Source: Bacteroidales bacterium
GTDB lineage: Bacteria > Bacteroidota > Bacteroidia > Bacteroidales > UBA932
Reading direction: 5' to 3'
Length of the DNA stretch: 19,453 nucleotides
NCBI GenBank assembly: GCA_017555445.1
Contig: JAFZGK010000029.1
Coordinates: forward strand, 1 to 19,453
The stretch's first letter is position 1; the number at the start of each line of letters is the position of its first letter. The notes below the pieces were generated by a model. It saw nothing but the letters and a program-made list of their open reading frames with translations, searched no databases and was not told the DNA's origin. Shown here piece by piece: positions 7,905-16,053 of the stretch. The position numbers and the translations under genes are program-made.

Positions 7905-9254
7905 TTATTTCTTCGCTGTCTTCTTTGCGGCAGGCTTCTTCGCTTTTGCAGCAGCCTTAGGAGCAGCCTTGGCAGCAGTCTTTGCTGGAGCCTTCACTGT
8001 CTTTGCAACCTTCTTTGCAGGAGCCTTTACCGGTTTTGCGGGTGCAAAGTTAACATCTGAAACGGAAATTGCATCATCAACTCGCAAAATAAAATCGCTG
8101 AGAACATTCATATAGTTGATAAATGCCTCATATGGAGTATCATACGGGTTGAAATATTTATGAACAGCTCCGTCTGAGAAGAACTTTGTGCACATATAAT
8201 AGAAGTGGTCGCTCTCCTGAAGGTGACCGAAGTCTGCCCAAAGAGCCTCGTCATCGAGGAGGGCAAGCTTCTCTTCCTGATCATAAAGCTTGTTGAATGC
8301 GTCGTTCTGAAGCTCGTTACCAAGCCATGCAGTCACGTCACGCTCCTCGTCAGCCCATGAGATAGGATCCATTACATCGAGATCCGATACAGGACGATGC
8401 TTCTTTGCGGCCTGAGCCGGAGTCACGAACTCGAACTCTCCGTCAGCAAGTACGACCTCAGGGAGGAACTTCATGAAATCAAAGATACCGCTGGCAGCCT
8501 TCTGGTGCTCACCGAATGTCTCATAATCCATGAAAAGGTTGACAACATCGTCGTTCTGAGCTGCAGACTTGAGCCATCCGAGATACTTCTCACCTGTAAG
8601 AGGCCAGTCTGACCAAGTCCTGTCTGAGAAACGGAAAGCGATGTCATCGCTGAGTCCTGAATTCTTGAGAAGGAGCTTGAGGCTTGGAGCCTGAGCGCAG
8701 GTGTATACGAAGTTAGGGCTCTTCCAACCGAGAACGTGCTTTGCACCTTCTGTAAGCATGGTCTTGAATCCCATGTCATATACCATTTCACCGATTGCAT
8801 CAGAGTAGATGAGCTCAGTGTTACGGAAAGTCTTTGGAGTCACTCCGAAATAGTGCTCGATTGCAGCCTTGTGCTTGAGAACCTGGTTCTTGAACTCGTT
8901 AGGTGACTGGAGTGAAGCAAGAGAGTGATAGTATGTCTCAGAAAGGAACTCTACACATCCTGTCTGGGCAAGCTTGCGGAAGCTCTCGATCACCTCCGGT
9001 GCATATCTGTCGAACTGCTCAAGGACAGAACCTGAGATAGAGAATGCCACCTTGAAGCTTCCCTTGTGCGCCTCGATAAGCTCGAGAAGAAGTGCATTCA
9101 TTGGGAGATAGCACTTCTGTGCAACTCTGCGGAGGATTGTTCTGTTCGCAAAATCATCATAATAGTGCGAATCCTTTCCGATGTCAAAGAATCTGTATAA
9201 TCTCAATCTGTTTGGCTGATGAACCTGAAAATACAGACAAATACTCTTTTTCAT
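7905..9254 (-). CDS. GH57 alpha-amylase-like enzyme with Lys/Ala/Pro-rich tail
   Basis: 449 residues. The GH57 catalytic barrel is recognised by FQVHQPNR near the N-terminus (H12-Q13-P14), FRNTELIY with the likely nucleophile E147, and FMDYETFGEH with the likely general acid D243. The N-terminus resembles archaeal MJ1611-type GH57 amylases. Members hydrolyse or transfer alpha-1,4 glucans, and which of these applies here cannot be told. The catalytic part ends near residue 402. Residues 404-449 are low-complexity, composed almost wholly of Lys (16 of 46), Ala and Pro with some Val and Thr, resembling a histone H1 tail. No signal peptide is present, so the enzyme is probably cytoplasmic and acts on stored glycogen. 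The gene lies 14 nt downstream of the GT4 gene. Confidence 0.9.
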   Translation of the reverse strand: MKKSICLYFQVHQPNRLRLYRFFDIGKDSHYYDDFANRTILRRVAQKCYLPMNALLLELIEAHKGSFKVAFSISGSVLEQFDRYAPEVIESFRKLAQTGCVEFLSETYYHSLASLQSPNEFKNQVLKHKAAIEHYFGVTPKTFRNTELIYSDAIGEMVYDMGFKTMLTEGAKHVLGWKSPNFVYTCAQAPSLKLLLKNSGLSDDIAFRFSDRTWSDWPLTGEKYLGWLKSAAQNDDVVNLFMDYETFGEHQKAASGIFDFMKFLPEVVLADGEFEFVTPAQAAKKHRPVSDLDVMDPISWADEERDVTAWLGNELQNDAFNKLYDQEEKLALLDDEALWADFGHLQESDHFYYMCTKFFSDGAVHKYFNPYDTPYEAFINYMNVLSDFILRVDDAISVSDVNFAPAKPVKAPAKKVAKTVKAPAKTAAKAAPKAAAKAKKPAAKKTAKK

Positions 9255-9268
9255 GATTATGTTATATT

Positions 9269-10564
9269 TTAATTTTTGTCAATTACTTCCTGATAAATTC
9301 CCTTGATCTTGGCAGCGACATCGTTCCACTTGATGCTGTTGACCTCCTCATATCCGCAACGTGCAGCAAGGCGTGAGATTGCAGGATACTGAAGAAGACC
9401 GTAAATAGCGTCTGCCATTGCATCCACATCCCAGAAATCAACCTTAAGGGCATAGTCGAGAATCTCGGCACAGCCTGACTGCTTTGAGATGATCGAAGGC
9501 ACGTTTGTCTGCATTGCCTCAAGAGGAGAGATACCGAACGGCTCCGAGATCGAAGGCATCACATACACGTCAGACAGTGCGAACATCTTGTGCACTTCTT
9601 TTCCGCGAAGGAAGCCTGTGAAATGGAATCTATCCGAGATACCGAGACGTGCGACGTGGCGGATACATCTGTTGAGCATGTCACCGCTTCCGGCCATCAC
9701 GAAACGTACATCCTTGCATCTCTTGAGAACCTTTGCAGCAGCCTCGATGAAATACTCCGGTCCCTTCTGGTAAGTCACACGTCCGAGGAAGGTAACGACC
9801 TTCTCCTTGACGTTTCTTTCGACCTCGAGTTTTTCACGACCGCTGAAGTCAACTGCATTATGTACTGCTACAACCTTTTCAGGCTCGATGCCATATCGGT
9901 TGATACAGATATTTCTTGTAAGCTCAGACACGGCCATGACCTTGTCAGCTGCCATCATACCCTTTGTCTCAAGGTCCACAACTCGTGTATCTACCTGATC
10001 GTCGCTTGCACGGTCGTATGATGTCGCGTGCATATGCACTACGAGCGGCTTGCCTGTAAGCTGCTTTGCAGCGATACCTGCGAGATATGTGAGCCAGTCA
10101 TGAGCATGAATCACGTCGAACTGGTCCTTATACTGCATGGCGATGGTAGCACCCACCATTGCGTAGCGTGCAACCTCCTCCATGAGGTTTGCGCCATACT
10201 TTCCGGAGAACTTGTATTTCTGGCCGTACTGCACTCGGAAGCCCTTGATCTGTCTCTTGCGCTCCTCTTCCACCATTGTGGTGAAGTCCTGAGGATCGAC
10301 ATAAGGGACCATATTTGTTCCGATGTGCACGAACTGCACCTTTCCGAGGAATTCGTCAACTGTAGCACTGACAGTGTCAATCGCCACATCGCTGGCGTTG
10401 ATGATCTTCACAGCGCTCTCATCCTCGTCACCCGAAGCTGAAGGCATCACGAAAAGAACATCGACATCGTTGTATGCAAGACCCTTGGTCATGCCGTAGC
10501 AGGCTGTTCCAAGACCACCTGCGATATGAGGAGGGAACTCCCATCCGAACATCAAAACTCTCAT
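9269..10564 (-). CDS. GT4/GT5-like glycosyltransferase of the glycogen cluster
   Basis: 431 residues with a GT-B fold. The N-terminus MRVLMFGWEFPPHIAGGLGT has the glycine-rich loop of starch-synthase-like enzymes. HAHDW (residues 153-157) follows, then GRVTYQKG (261-268, R262 and K267), and SEPFGISPLEAM with the E-x7-E pair E341/E349. It is a retaining nucleotide-sugar transferase. Shared context with GH57, debranching and branching genes suggests that it acts on alpha-glucan, perhaps initiating or extending chains. The donor and acceptor are not determined by the sequence. It is shorter than bacterial GlgA (GT5), so I prefer GT4. It is spaced 18 nt after the debranching gene and 14 nt before GH57. 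Confidence 0.88.
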   Translation of the reverse strand: MRVLMFGWEFPPHIAGGLGTACYGMTKGLAYNDVDVLFVMPSASGDEDESAVKIINASDVAIDTVSATVDEFLGKVQFVHIGTNMVPYVDPQDFTTMVEEERKRQIKGFRVQYGQKYKFSGKYGANLMEEVARYAMVGATIAMQYKDQFDVIHAHDWLTYLAGIAAKQLTGKPLVVHMHATSYDRASDDQVDTRVVDLETKGMMAADKVMAVSELTRNICINRYGIEPEKVVAVHNAVDFSGREKLEVERNVKEKVVTFLGRVTYQKGPEYFIEAAAKVLKRCKDVRFVMAGSGDMLNRCIRHVARLGISDRFHFTGFLRGKEVHKMFALSDVYVMPSISEPFGISPLEAMQTNVPSIISKQSGCAEILDYALKVDFWDVDAMADAIYGLLQYPAISRLAARCGYEEVNSIKWNDVAAKIKGIYQEVIDKN

Positions 10565-10582
10565 TTCCTATTCCTCCTTATA

Positions 10583-12514
10583 TTATTTATACTGTTCCAT
10601 GATATATGCGATACGGAGAAGTGCAGCAGTACTCATTGCCGATGCGATTGCACCATGCGGCTCATGTGGAGGGTCTCCATCATAAAGCTCGGAGAATGCG
10701 CCTACACCGTGCTTGCTGATATCCTCAAAGAATCCCTCAACGAGATATTTAGCTCTACCATAGAATGCCTCACCCATCATGCGGAAGCAGAGGTCGATGT
10801 ATGGAGCAAGGAGTGCAGGGAACGCACAACCCTGGTGGTATGCAAGGTCGCGGTCGATCTGCGATCCCTCATATACGCCTCTGTAAGCCTCATTTCTTGG
10901 AGAGAGAGATCTGAGTCCTCTCTTTGTCACGAGCTCTACGTTGATGGTATTCACAACTTCTGTGATGACCTCGTCATCGATAGGGCTGTACTCAAGATAA
11001 GCAGGGAAGAGAAGGTTAGGTCTCACCGCCTGGTCTACCGGACCGTTGCCTACGTAGTCAACAAGATATCCCCAGTCAGGTCTCCAGAACATAGGCTGGA
11101 AGTTCTCCTTCACGAGGTCACGCACGCGTGTCCATCTTGCAACGAACTCATTATCCTTCTTAGGACCGTACTTGTTCTCCATGTCGATAGCGAAGCAGAG
11201 AGCGTTGTACCAGAAAGCGTTGGTCTCCACCTGATAGCCAGCACGTTCTGTCACCGGACGGCCATATACATATGCATTCATCCACGAGAGAGCAACTCCG
11301 TCGAGCTGAGCCCAGAGAAGTCCGTTAGGATGCATTGCAATCTCTTTTCTTCTGCCTGGAGAGTAGCTTTCGATGATACCCTTGAGAGTCTCACCGTACT
11401 TCTTCCAGATCTGCCTTTCCTTGCCGCTGAAGCGTACATACTGCTGGATTGTCTCGGTGAGTCTGAGAGGCGCCTCGCACTGTGTTGTACGATGGAAAAG
11501 TCTCTCCTGCTCGTCTGCGATAAGGGTGTCGAGGATCTTCTCGAACTCCGCACAGTCACCATTTGCATAGAGGGTAAGACCAGGGAGAGATACGATTGTC
11601 TCACGGAGAAGACCTGTCTCAAGCCATGAGAATCCCGCATTGACCTGAGCTCTGTCGCCCTTGTGGCACTTGAACATCTCGGCATTGTGCACGAGAAGGT
11701 CTACATATGAATCGATTGTGCCCTTCTTCTTGAGCACATCAGTGAATTTCCTCTTAAGACCACGTGGATTGATCTCATTCACAGATGCTGAGAACACCAC
11801 AGAATCGCCCGGCTTCATCTCGATATTGAAGAAACCCGGAACGAAGAGGTCTTCACGGCAGTCAAATCCACGACGATACTCGTCAGAATATGTCACACCG
11901 TTGTACCAATATGGCTGAGACTTGAAGGATGCCTGACCTGAAAGCTGGAGATTGAGTGACGGGAAGCCGTTGTAAAGGCAGAATGATACACCGCCATCTA
12001 TCTCATCATATGCTGTGTAGGCATCAGCATTCTGATAAGTGAGTCCATGAACACTTCTGAAAGCGAGGAAAGGCTTCAGCATAAGGGAAACCTTCGACGG
12101 AGCCGCCAGAAGTTCATACTTGATGATCACCTGATCGTTGTCAGGAACCATCATGATGGTCTTTGTAAACAGGATTCCTCCGACCTTGTAGGTGATGACT
12201 GGGAACGGATCGGCATCAAAGTCAATGATGTACTTATGTCCTCTCGGCTCGTAAGTGTCACCATAACAGTGGATTCCGAGGTTGAACTGCTTTCCTCCGA
12301 GCTGGATGGTCTCATCCAATGACGAAAGAAGCATGTACTTTCCACCGCCAAGCTCCTCTACAGGGACTGCAAGAAGTCCGTGGTAACGCCTTGTGTTGCA
12401 AGTCACGATCGACGTGTTGCAGTAGGCACCCGACTCGTTAGCCGTGATGATCTCGCGCTTGAGCGAGTACTCGAGGTTCACGAGCTCGGACTTGTTGAAT
12501 TTTAGAAAAGCCAT
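10583..12514 (-). CDS. Glycogen debranching enzyme (GDE, GH133-like amylo-alpha-1,6-glucosidase)
   Basis: 643 residues in two parts. The N-terminal beta-rich GDE_N domain (about 1-270) contains NTRRYHGLLAV (40-50). The C-terminal (alpha/alpha)6 GDE_C domain (about 285-643) contains QLDGVALSWMNA (D405), QVETNAFWYNAL (E430), YHQGCAFPALLAPY and FSELYDGDPPHEPHG (E609). By comparison with the eukaryotic enzyme, D405 and E609 are candidate catalytic acid and base. The segment usually read as WGRDTMIxLPGL is here LLRETIVSLPGL (302-313), a divergent form. The enzyme should remove single glucose residues at alpha-1,6 branch points left after phosphorolysis. The transferase activity of eukaryotic GDE is not evident, and GH57 or GT4 neighbours may fill that role. 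It lies 21 nt after glgB. Confidence 0.9.
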   Translation of the reverse strand: MAFLKFNKSELVNLEYSLKREIITANESGAYCNTSIVTCNTRRYHGLLAVPVEELGGGKYMLLSSLDETIQLGGKQFNLGIHCYGDTYEPRGHKYIIDFDADPFPVITYKVGGILFTKTIMMVPDNDQVIIKYELLAAPSKVSLMLKPFLAFRSVHGLTYQNADAYTAYDEIDGGVSFCLYNGFPSLNLQLSGQASFKSQPYWYNGVTYSDEYRRGFDCREDLFVPGFFNIEMKPGDSVVFSASVNEINPRGLKRKFTDVLKKKGTIDSYVDLLVHNAEMFKCHKGDRAQVNAGFSWLETGLLRETIVSLPGLTLYANGDCAEFEKILDTLIADEQERLFHRTTQCEAPLRLTETIQQYVRFSGKERQIWKKYGETLKGIIESYSPGRRKEIAMHPNGLLWAQLDGVALSWMNAYVYGRPVTERAGYQVETNAFWYNALCFAIDMENKYGPKKDNEFVARWTRVRDLVKENFQPMFWRPDWGYLVDYVGNGPVDQAVRPNLLFPAYLEYSPIDDEVITEVVNTINVELVTKRGLRSLSPRNEAYRGVYEGSQIDRDLAYHQGCAFPALLAPYIDLCFRMMGEAFYGRAKYLVEGFFEDISKHGVGAFSELYDGDPPHEPHGAIASAMSTAALLRIAYIMEQYK

Positions 12515-12535
12515 ATATTGTTGTTTTATAAAAAA

Positions 12536-14554
12536 TTAATCAATCTTCTTCAGTACGACTGCACAACGGTTCGGCAGATAGAGTGACAGACTGTCCTTGT
12601 ATTTACCATTGCCGTTTTCACTTTCCACAGGTACACTAAAATGCACCTCCCCAGTCTTTACTCTGGAGAAGCCGTCAAATTCGTTTTCGTCTGAGTTCAA
12701 TACGACCTCATATTTTCCCGCCGGTGCGGCAAAGCCGTAATCGACAAATGAGGCAGTGGGGTTAAAATTGAGCGCAAAGATACAATTTTTTCTTTTGAAA
12801 ATAAGAATCTTTTTCTCTTCATCCTGGACAAAAAGTTCAGGAACCTCGTCAAGAATCGATTCCTGACGCGCCATTTCGACCATAGCCTTGTCAAAATTTC
12901 TCAAATATCTGTATCTGAGATAGTCCGGTTCAGCCAGAGACCACTGTCTTCGGGCATGTTTGAACGACCAGTCGTTGCCAAGACGAGGGAAGTCGATCCA
13001 CTCCGGATGACCGAACTCGTTACCCATGAATGTGAGGTAGCCGTTGCCGCATGTCGCCATGGTCACGAGGCGGATCATCTTATGAAGCGCCATTCCTCTG
13101 TCGACCACAGGAGACTGGGACTCCTTGTTCATCGATGTATACATTTCGGCATCCATCAGACGGAAAGCGATAGTCTTGTCGCCCACCATCGCCTGATCAT
13201 GGCACTCTGCATAACTGATGGTCTTCTCATCAGCGCGCTTGTTAGTGAGCTGCCACCATATCTCGCCTACACTCCACTGATCATCAGAAAGTTCCTTGAT
13301 CCATTTGATCCAGTTGTCAGCAACTCCCATGCTCATTCGGAAGTCGAATCCTACGCCTCCCATAGCGAGCGGAGCTGCAAGTCCTGCCATACCGCTGACA
13401 TCTTCGGCAATAGTGAATGCATCAGGGTTCATTTCATGAATAAGGACGTTTGCAAGGGCCAGATATGCAATCGCATTATCGTCTACACCCTGATTGAAAT
13501 AATTTTCATATCCTACGAAAGCCTTCTCAAGACCATGATCCCAGTAAAGCATGCTGGTCACACCGTCAAAACGGAATCCATCGATATGATATTCCTCCAT
13601 CCAATACTTGCAGTTGGACAGGAGGAAGTATTTTGTCTCATCCTTGCCGTAGTCAAAGCAGCGCGAACCCCATGCAGGATGGTGGCCCTGCCAGCCGTCA
13701 TAGAAATAAAGCGTCTCCTTTCCGTCGAAGAGACCAAGTCCTTCCGCTTCATTATCAACAGAGTGAGAATGGACGATATCCATGACCACTGCTATTCCGA
13801 GACCATGAGCCTCATCCACGAGAGCCTTGAATTCCTCAGGAGTACCGAAACGCGAACTGAGCGCATAGAAGTTGGACACCTGATAGCCGAAAGATCCGTA
13901 GTAAGGATGTTCCTGAAGGGCCATGATCTGAAGCGTGTCATAGCCGAGGTCAGCAACCTTCGGAAGCACATTCAGACGGAACTCCTCGAATGTACCGACC
14001 TTCTCCTCCTCTGCTGCCATACCGATATGGCATTCATAGATAAGCGGATGAGGTCTCTTTCCAGGTCCTTCATTCTTCCATTCGTAAGGCTTTGCCGGGT
14101 CCCAGACCTGAGCACAGAACTGCTTTGTATGAGGATCCTGGACAGCACGTGTAAGATAAGCCGGAAGCCTCTCGGCTCCACCGCCCTGCCACTCGATGAA
14201 AAGCTTATAGAGGGTACCATGGCTGAGGAACATTTCATCAAGAACGATTTCCCAGTTGCCTCCACCGATAGGCTTGAGAGCATAGGCCTCACTGCGACGC
14301 CAGTTGTTGAAGTCGCCGATGAGATATATCTTGGTCGCGTTTGGTGCCCACTCGCGGAACACCCACTCTCCCTGAGCTGTCTTATGCAGACCGTAGTAAG
14401 AATGGTTGTTCATTCCCTTGCTCAGAGACCCGTCGACAGACATTCTCTCCTTGAGGTCAAGAATCATCTTGTGTCTTCTGTCAATGACTGCCTTATACGG
14501 CTCCAACCACTCGTCATGGTCATAGATCATCGCATTCTTTTTTCTTGCGCACAT
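12536..14554 (-). CDS. glgB: 1,4-alpha-glucan branching enzyme, eukaryotic-type GH13_8
   Basis: 672 residues. A CBM48 domain (about 55-150, FREWAPNATKIYLIGDFNNW) precedes a GH13 barrel. Conserved regions are MDIVHSHS (258-265), GFRFDGVTSM with nucleophile D330, TIAEDVSGM with general acid E384, and YAECHDQAMVGDKT with H452-D453. The YAE-x-HDQ-x-x-VGDKT string is typical of the eukaryotic/Bacteroidetes subgroup rather than of E. coli GlgB. A C-terminal beta domain follows (about 575-672). The enzyme makes alpha-1,6 branches in glycogen in the cytoplasm. The ATG at 14554 lies 5 nt after the xseB stop. An alternative ATG at 14530 would remove eight residues (MCARKKNA) and remains possible. It leads the glycogen genes but is transcribed behind xseAB. 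Confidence 0.95.
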   Translation of the reverse strand: MCARKKNAMIYDHDEWLEPYKAVIDRRHKMILDLKERMSVDGSLSKGMNNHSYYGLHKTAQGEWVFREWAPNATKIYLIGDFNNWRRSEAYALKPIGGGNWEIVLDEMFLSHGTLYKLFIEWQGGGAERLPAYLTRAVQDPHTKQFCAQVWDPAKPYEWKNEGPGKRPHPLIYECHIGMAAEEEKVGTFEEFRLNVLPKVADLGYDTLQIMALQEHPYYGSFGYQVSNFYALSSRFGTPEEFKALVDEAHGLGIAVVMDIVHSHSVDNEAEGLGLFDGKETLYFYDGWQGHHPAWGSRCFDYGKDETKYFLLSNCKYWMEEYHIDGFRFDGVTSMLYWDHGLEKAFVGYENYFNQGVDDNAIAYLALANVLIHEMNPDAFTIAEDVSGMAGLAAPLAMGGVGFDFRMSMGVADNWIKWIKELSDDQWSVGEIWWQLTNKRADEKTISYAECHDQAMVGDKTIAFRLMDAEMYTSMNKESQSPVVDRGMALHKMIRLVTMATCGNGYLTFMGNEFGHPEWIDFPRLGNDWSFKHARRQWSLAEPDYLRYRYLRNFDKAMVEMARQESILDEVPELFVQDEEKKILIFKRKNCIFALNFNPTASFVDYGFAAPAGKYEVVLNSDENEFDGFSRVKTGEVHFSVPVESENGNGKYKDSLSLYLPNRCAVVLKKID

Positions 14555-14559
14555 ATGTT

Positions 14560-14754
14560 TTAGTCATTTAATGTTTCCAACTTTTCACGTGTACCTCTCA
14601 AATAGGCACGACAAGCATCTATCAGGTCCTTTGAACGTCTGATATGCTTTTCTATATCTCCCAGGGCCGTTTTCGGGTCCTCCACCTTTGCCGCTATCGC
14701 CTCAAGCTCTTCCACGGCCTTGTTATAATCAAATTCTTCTTTCATATCTTTCAT
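14560..14754 (-). CDS. xseB: Exodeoxyribonuclease VII small subunit
   Basis: 64 residues, the normal size for XseB. The segment FDYNKAVEELEAIAAKVEDP is the characteristic XseB helix, followed by a second helix with LIDACRAYLRGTREKLE. XseB binds in several copies to XseA and is required for processive single-strand DNA exonuclease activity. Its start codon overlaps the xseA stop codon in ATGA (14751-14754), so the pair is translationally coupled as is usual for this complex. The first ATG and an internal ATG at residue 4 are both plausible, and the first is chosen because it gives the overlap. Confidence 0.93.
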   Translation of the reverse strand: MKDMKEEFDYNKAVEELEAIAAKVEDPKTALGDIEKHIRRSKDLIDACRAYLRGTREKLETLND

Positions 14755-15926
14755 GAAATCTTTTCAACAACACAATCAAGGGATCCGTCCGCAAACACGA
14801 CAGAAACCTTGTCACCTGCCCTGCGGCCTGCAGTTCCCTTCATGACCACTCCGTCAGCATCCACAGCCAGGGCATAACCTCTTTCAAGTATCTTCCTCGG
14901 ATCGGCCGCCTCAATCCTCGTCCTGAGCAGCTCCAGAGCCGATTCGCACAAAGACAGTCTCATCATTGCACCGTTCCTCACCCTGCCCTGAAGGTTGGCG
15001 ACCTGATTCTCCATAGAAGAAAGACGCGAGTTGAACGCCATCTTCATGCGTGCCGCAAATGAAGAAAGCCTTGCATCCTCATCCTCATACATAGAGAGAA
15101 TGAAGTCAGCAAGGGCTGTAGGGGTCTTGAGATATTCATGGGCCACCATATCACAGACATGATGGTCCTGATCATGACCTATGGCGGTAAGAACTGGCAG
15201 AGGATATTGGGCTATCACTGCCGCAAGTTCATAGTCGTCAAAGCAGGCAAGATCAAGTTTCGCTCCGCCTCCTCGCAGAATCAGCACCGCATCATAACCC
15301 CGCTCATTTTCATTGATGGCATCAAGTGCTGAAATAATCGAGACAGGAGAATCCGCTCCCTGCATCAAAGCTGGAAAAAGCTCCGTACTGAAAACAAAAC
15401 CATAAGGATTTTCATGCAGATGGCGCATGAAGTCACGATACCCTGCCGCATCTTCTGCCGACACGACCGCGAGACGATAAGGGAGTGCAGGCAAGGCAAG
15501 TTCCTTCTGAAGATCCATTAGCCCTTCTTTCTGAAGCCTTTCTATGGTCTTCTGCCTTTCCAGCTCCTTTACTCCGAGCGAATATTCCGGATCGATATCA
15601 TTGACGATCAGAGACATGCCATAGAGCTGACTGTAATTGACCTGTACCTCCACAAGGACAGTCATGCCTTCCTGCAAAGGGGAACCGGTGACTTCTTCGA
15701 AATATGGTGCGATGAAACGATGACGGGAGCTCCAGATTATCGCATTGACCTTTGCGACGAGTCCCTTTGAATCACTCTGCGAGAGTTCCATGTAGCAATG
15801 GCCTCCGCTGCGGGCCTTGACAGCACTGACTTCGGCCTTGACCCAGAGACGGGACGGAAAAAGGCATTCTACCCCTTGCTTGAGCCTGCTCTGCAATTCA
15901 AGAAGGTCAATATGTTCCTTTTCCAT
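14751..15926 (-). CDS. xseA: Exodeoxyribonuclease VII large subunit
   Basis: 391 residues from ATG 15924-15926. The N-terminal OB-fold shows LWVKAEVSAVKARSGGHCYMEL and VLVEVQVNYSQLYGMSLIVNDIDPEYSLG. The catalytic Exonuc_VII_L domain contains VVSAEDAAGYRDF, LILRGGGAKLDLACFDDYELA and TAIGHDQDHHVCDMVAHEYLKTPTA (the GH-x-x-D and KTPT signatures). The protein degrades single-stranded DNA with XseB. A longer in-frame start at 15980 exists, but residues added by it (MGFFPKFVTA and onwards) do not look like XseA, and the promoter box at 15959-15966 would lie inside the gene. The shorter start is therefore preferred. It is the first gene of the minus-strand run. Confidence 0.94.
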   Translation of the reverse strand: MEKEHIDLLELQSRLKQGVECLFPSRLWVKAEVSAVKARSGGHCYMELSQSDSKGLVAKVNAIIWSSRHRFIAPYFEEVTGSPLQEGMTVLVEVQVNYSQLYGMSLIVNDIDPEYSLGVKELERQKTIERLQKEGLMDLQKELALPALPYRLAVVSAEDAAGYRDFMRHLHENPYGFVFSTELFPALMQGADSPVSIISALDAINENERGYDAVLILRGGGAKLDLACFDDYELAAVIAQYPLPVLTAIGHDQDHHVCDMVAHEYLKTPTALADFILSMYEDEDARLSSFAARMKMAFNSRLSSMENQVANLQGRVRNGAMMRLSLCESALELLRTRIEAADPRKILERGYALAVDADGVVMKGTAGRRAGDKVSVVFADGSLDCVVEKIS

Positions 15927-15958
15927 GTCCTTTGCTGTCTTTTTATTTGTGGCGGTTA

Positions 15959-15966
15959 CAAATTTA
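15959..15966 (-). promoter_or_regulatory. Probable Bacteroidetes -7 box for xseA operon
   Basis: On the minus strand these bases read TAAATTTG, an exact match to the Bacteroidetes housekeeping sigma -7 consensus TAnnTTTG. Transcription would start about 5-8 nt downstream, leaving a 5' leader of roughly 25 nt before the xseA ATG at 15926. I see no convincing TTTG -33 element at the expected 19-21 nt spacing, so the call rests on the -7 box and its position. Confidence 0.6.
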
Positions 15967-16019
15967 GGAAAAAATCCCATACAAGATGCACCATTTCATA
16001 GAAATAAAAGAAATTTTTC

Positions 16020-16027
16020 TATCTTTG
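16020..16027 (+). promoter_or_regulatory. Probable Bacteroidetes -7 box for engB
   Basis: TATCTTTG matches TAnnTTTG exactly and lies 26 nt upstream of the engB ATG at 16054, giving a leader of about 20 nt. A weak TTTC at 15994-15997 could be a poor -33 element with 22-nt spacing. It is back to back with the xseA box, so the 53-nt interval between the two boxes would hold both upstream elements. Confidence 0.6.
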
Positions 16028-16053
16028 CCGACTGATTTGGAATTTTGATTTTT

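Noticed and set aside
7908..8045. Repetitive GH57 tail considered as a tandem DNA repeat or CRISPR-like array
   Set aside because: The repetition is irregular codon-level Lys/Ala/Pro repetition in frame with the gene, with no constant repeat and spacer units.
9489..10441. Several plus-strand open frames antisense to the GT4 gene
   Set aside because: They overlap each other and a well-supported glycosyltransferase, and none shows a family motif.
10526..11629. Plus-strand open frame (367 codons) antisense to the debranching enzyme
   Set aside because: No domain, no promoter box and an atypical composition, while the opposite strand encodes a full GDE protein.
12956..14563. Long plus-strand open frame (535 codons) antisense to glgB
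   Set aside because: It overlaps glgB, whose catalytic motifs are intact. The plus-strand product has no recognisable domain and is rich in Cys, His and Leu as expected for a shadow of codon-biased DNA.
15927..15980. Longer start for XseA
   Set aside because: The extra 18 residues do not resemble XseA and contain the predicted promoter box.
16045..16053. TTG start for EngB
   Set aside because: An ATG three codons later fits the family and the short leader from the predicted promoter.
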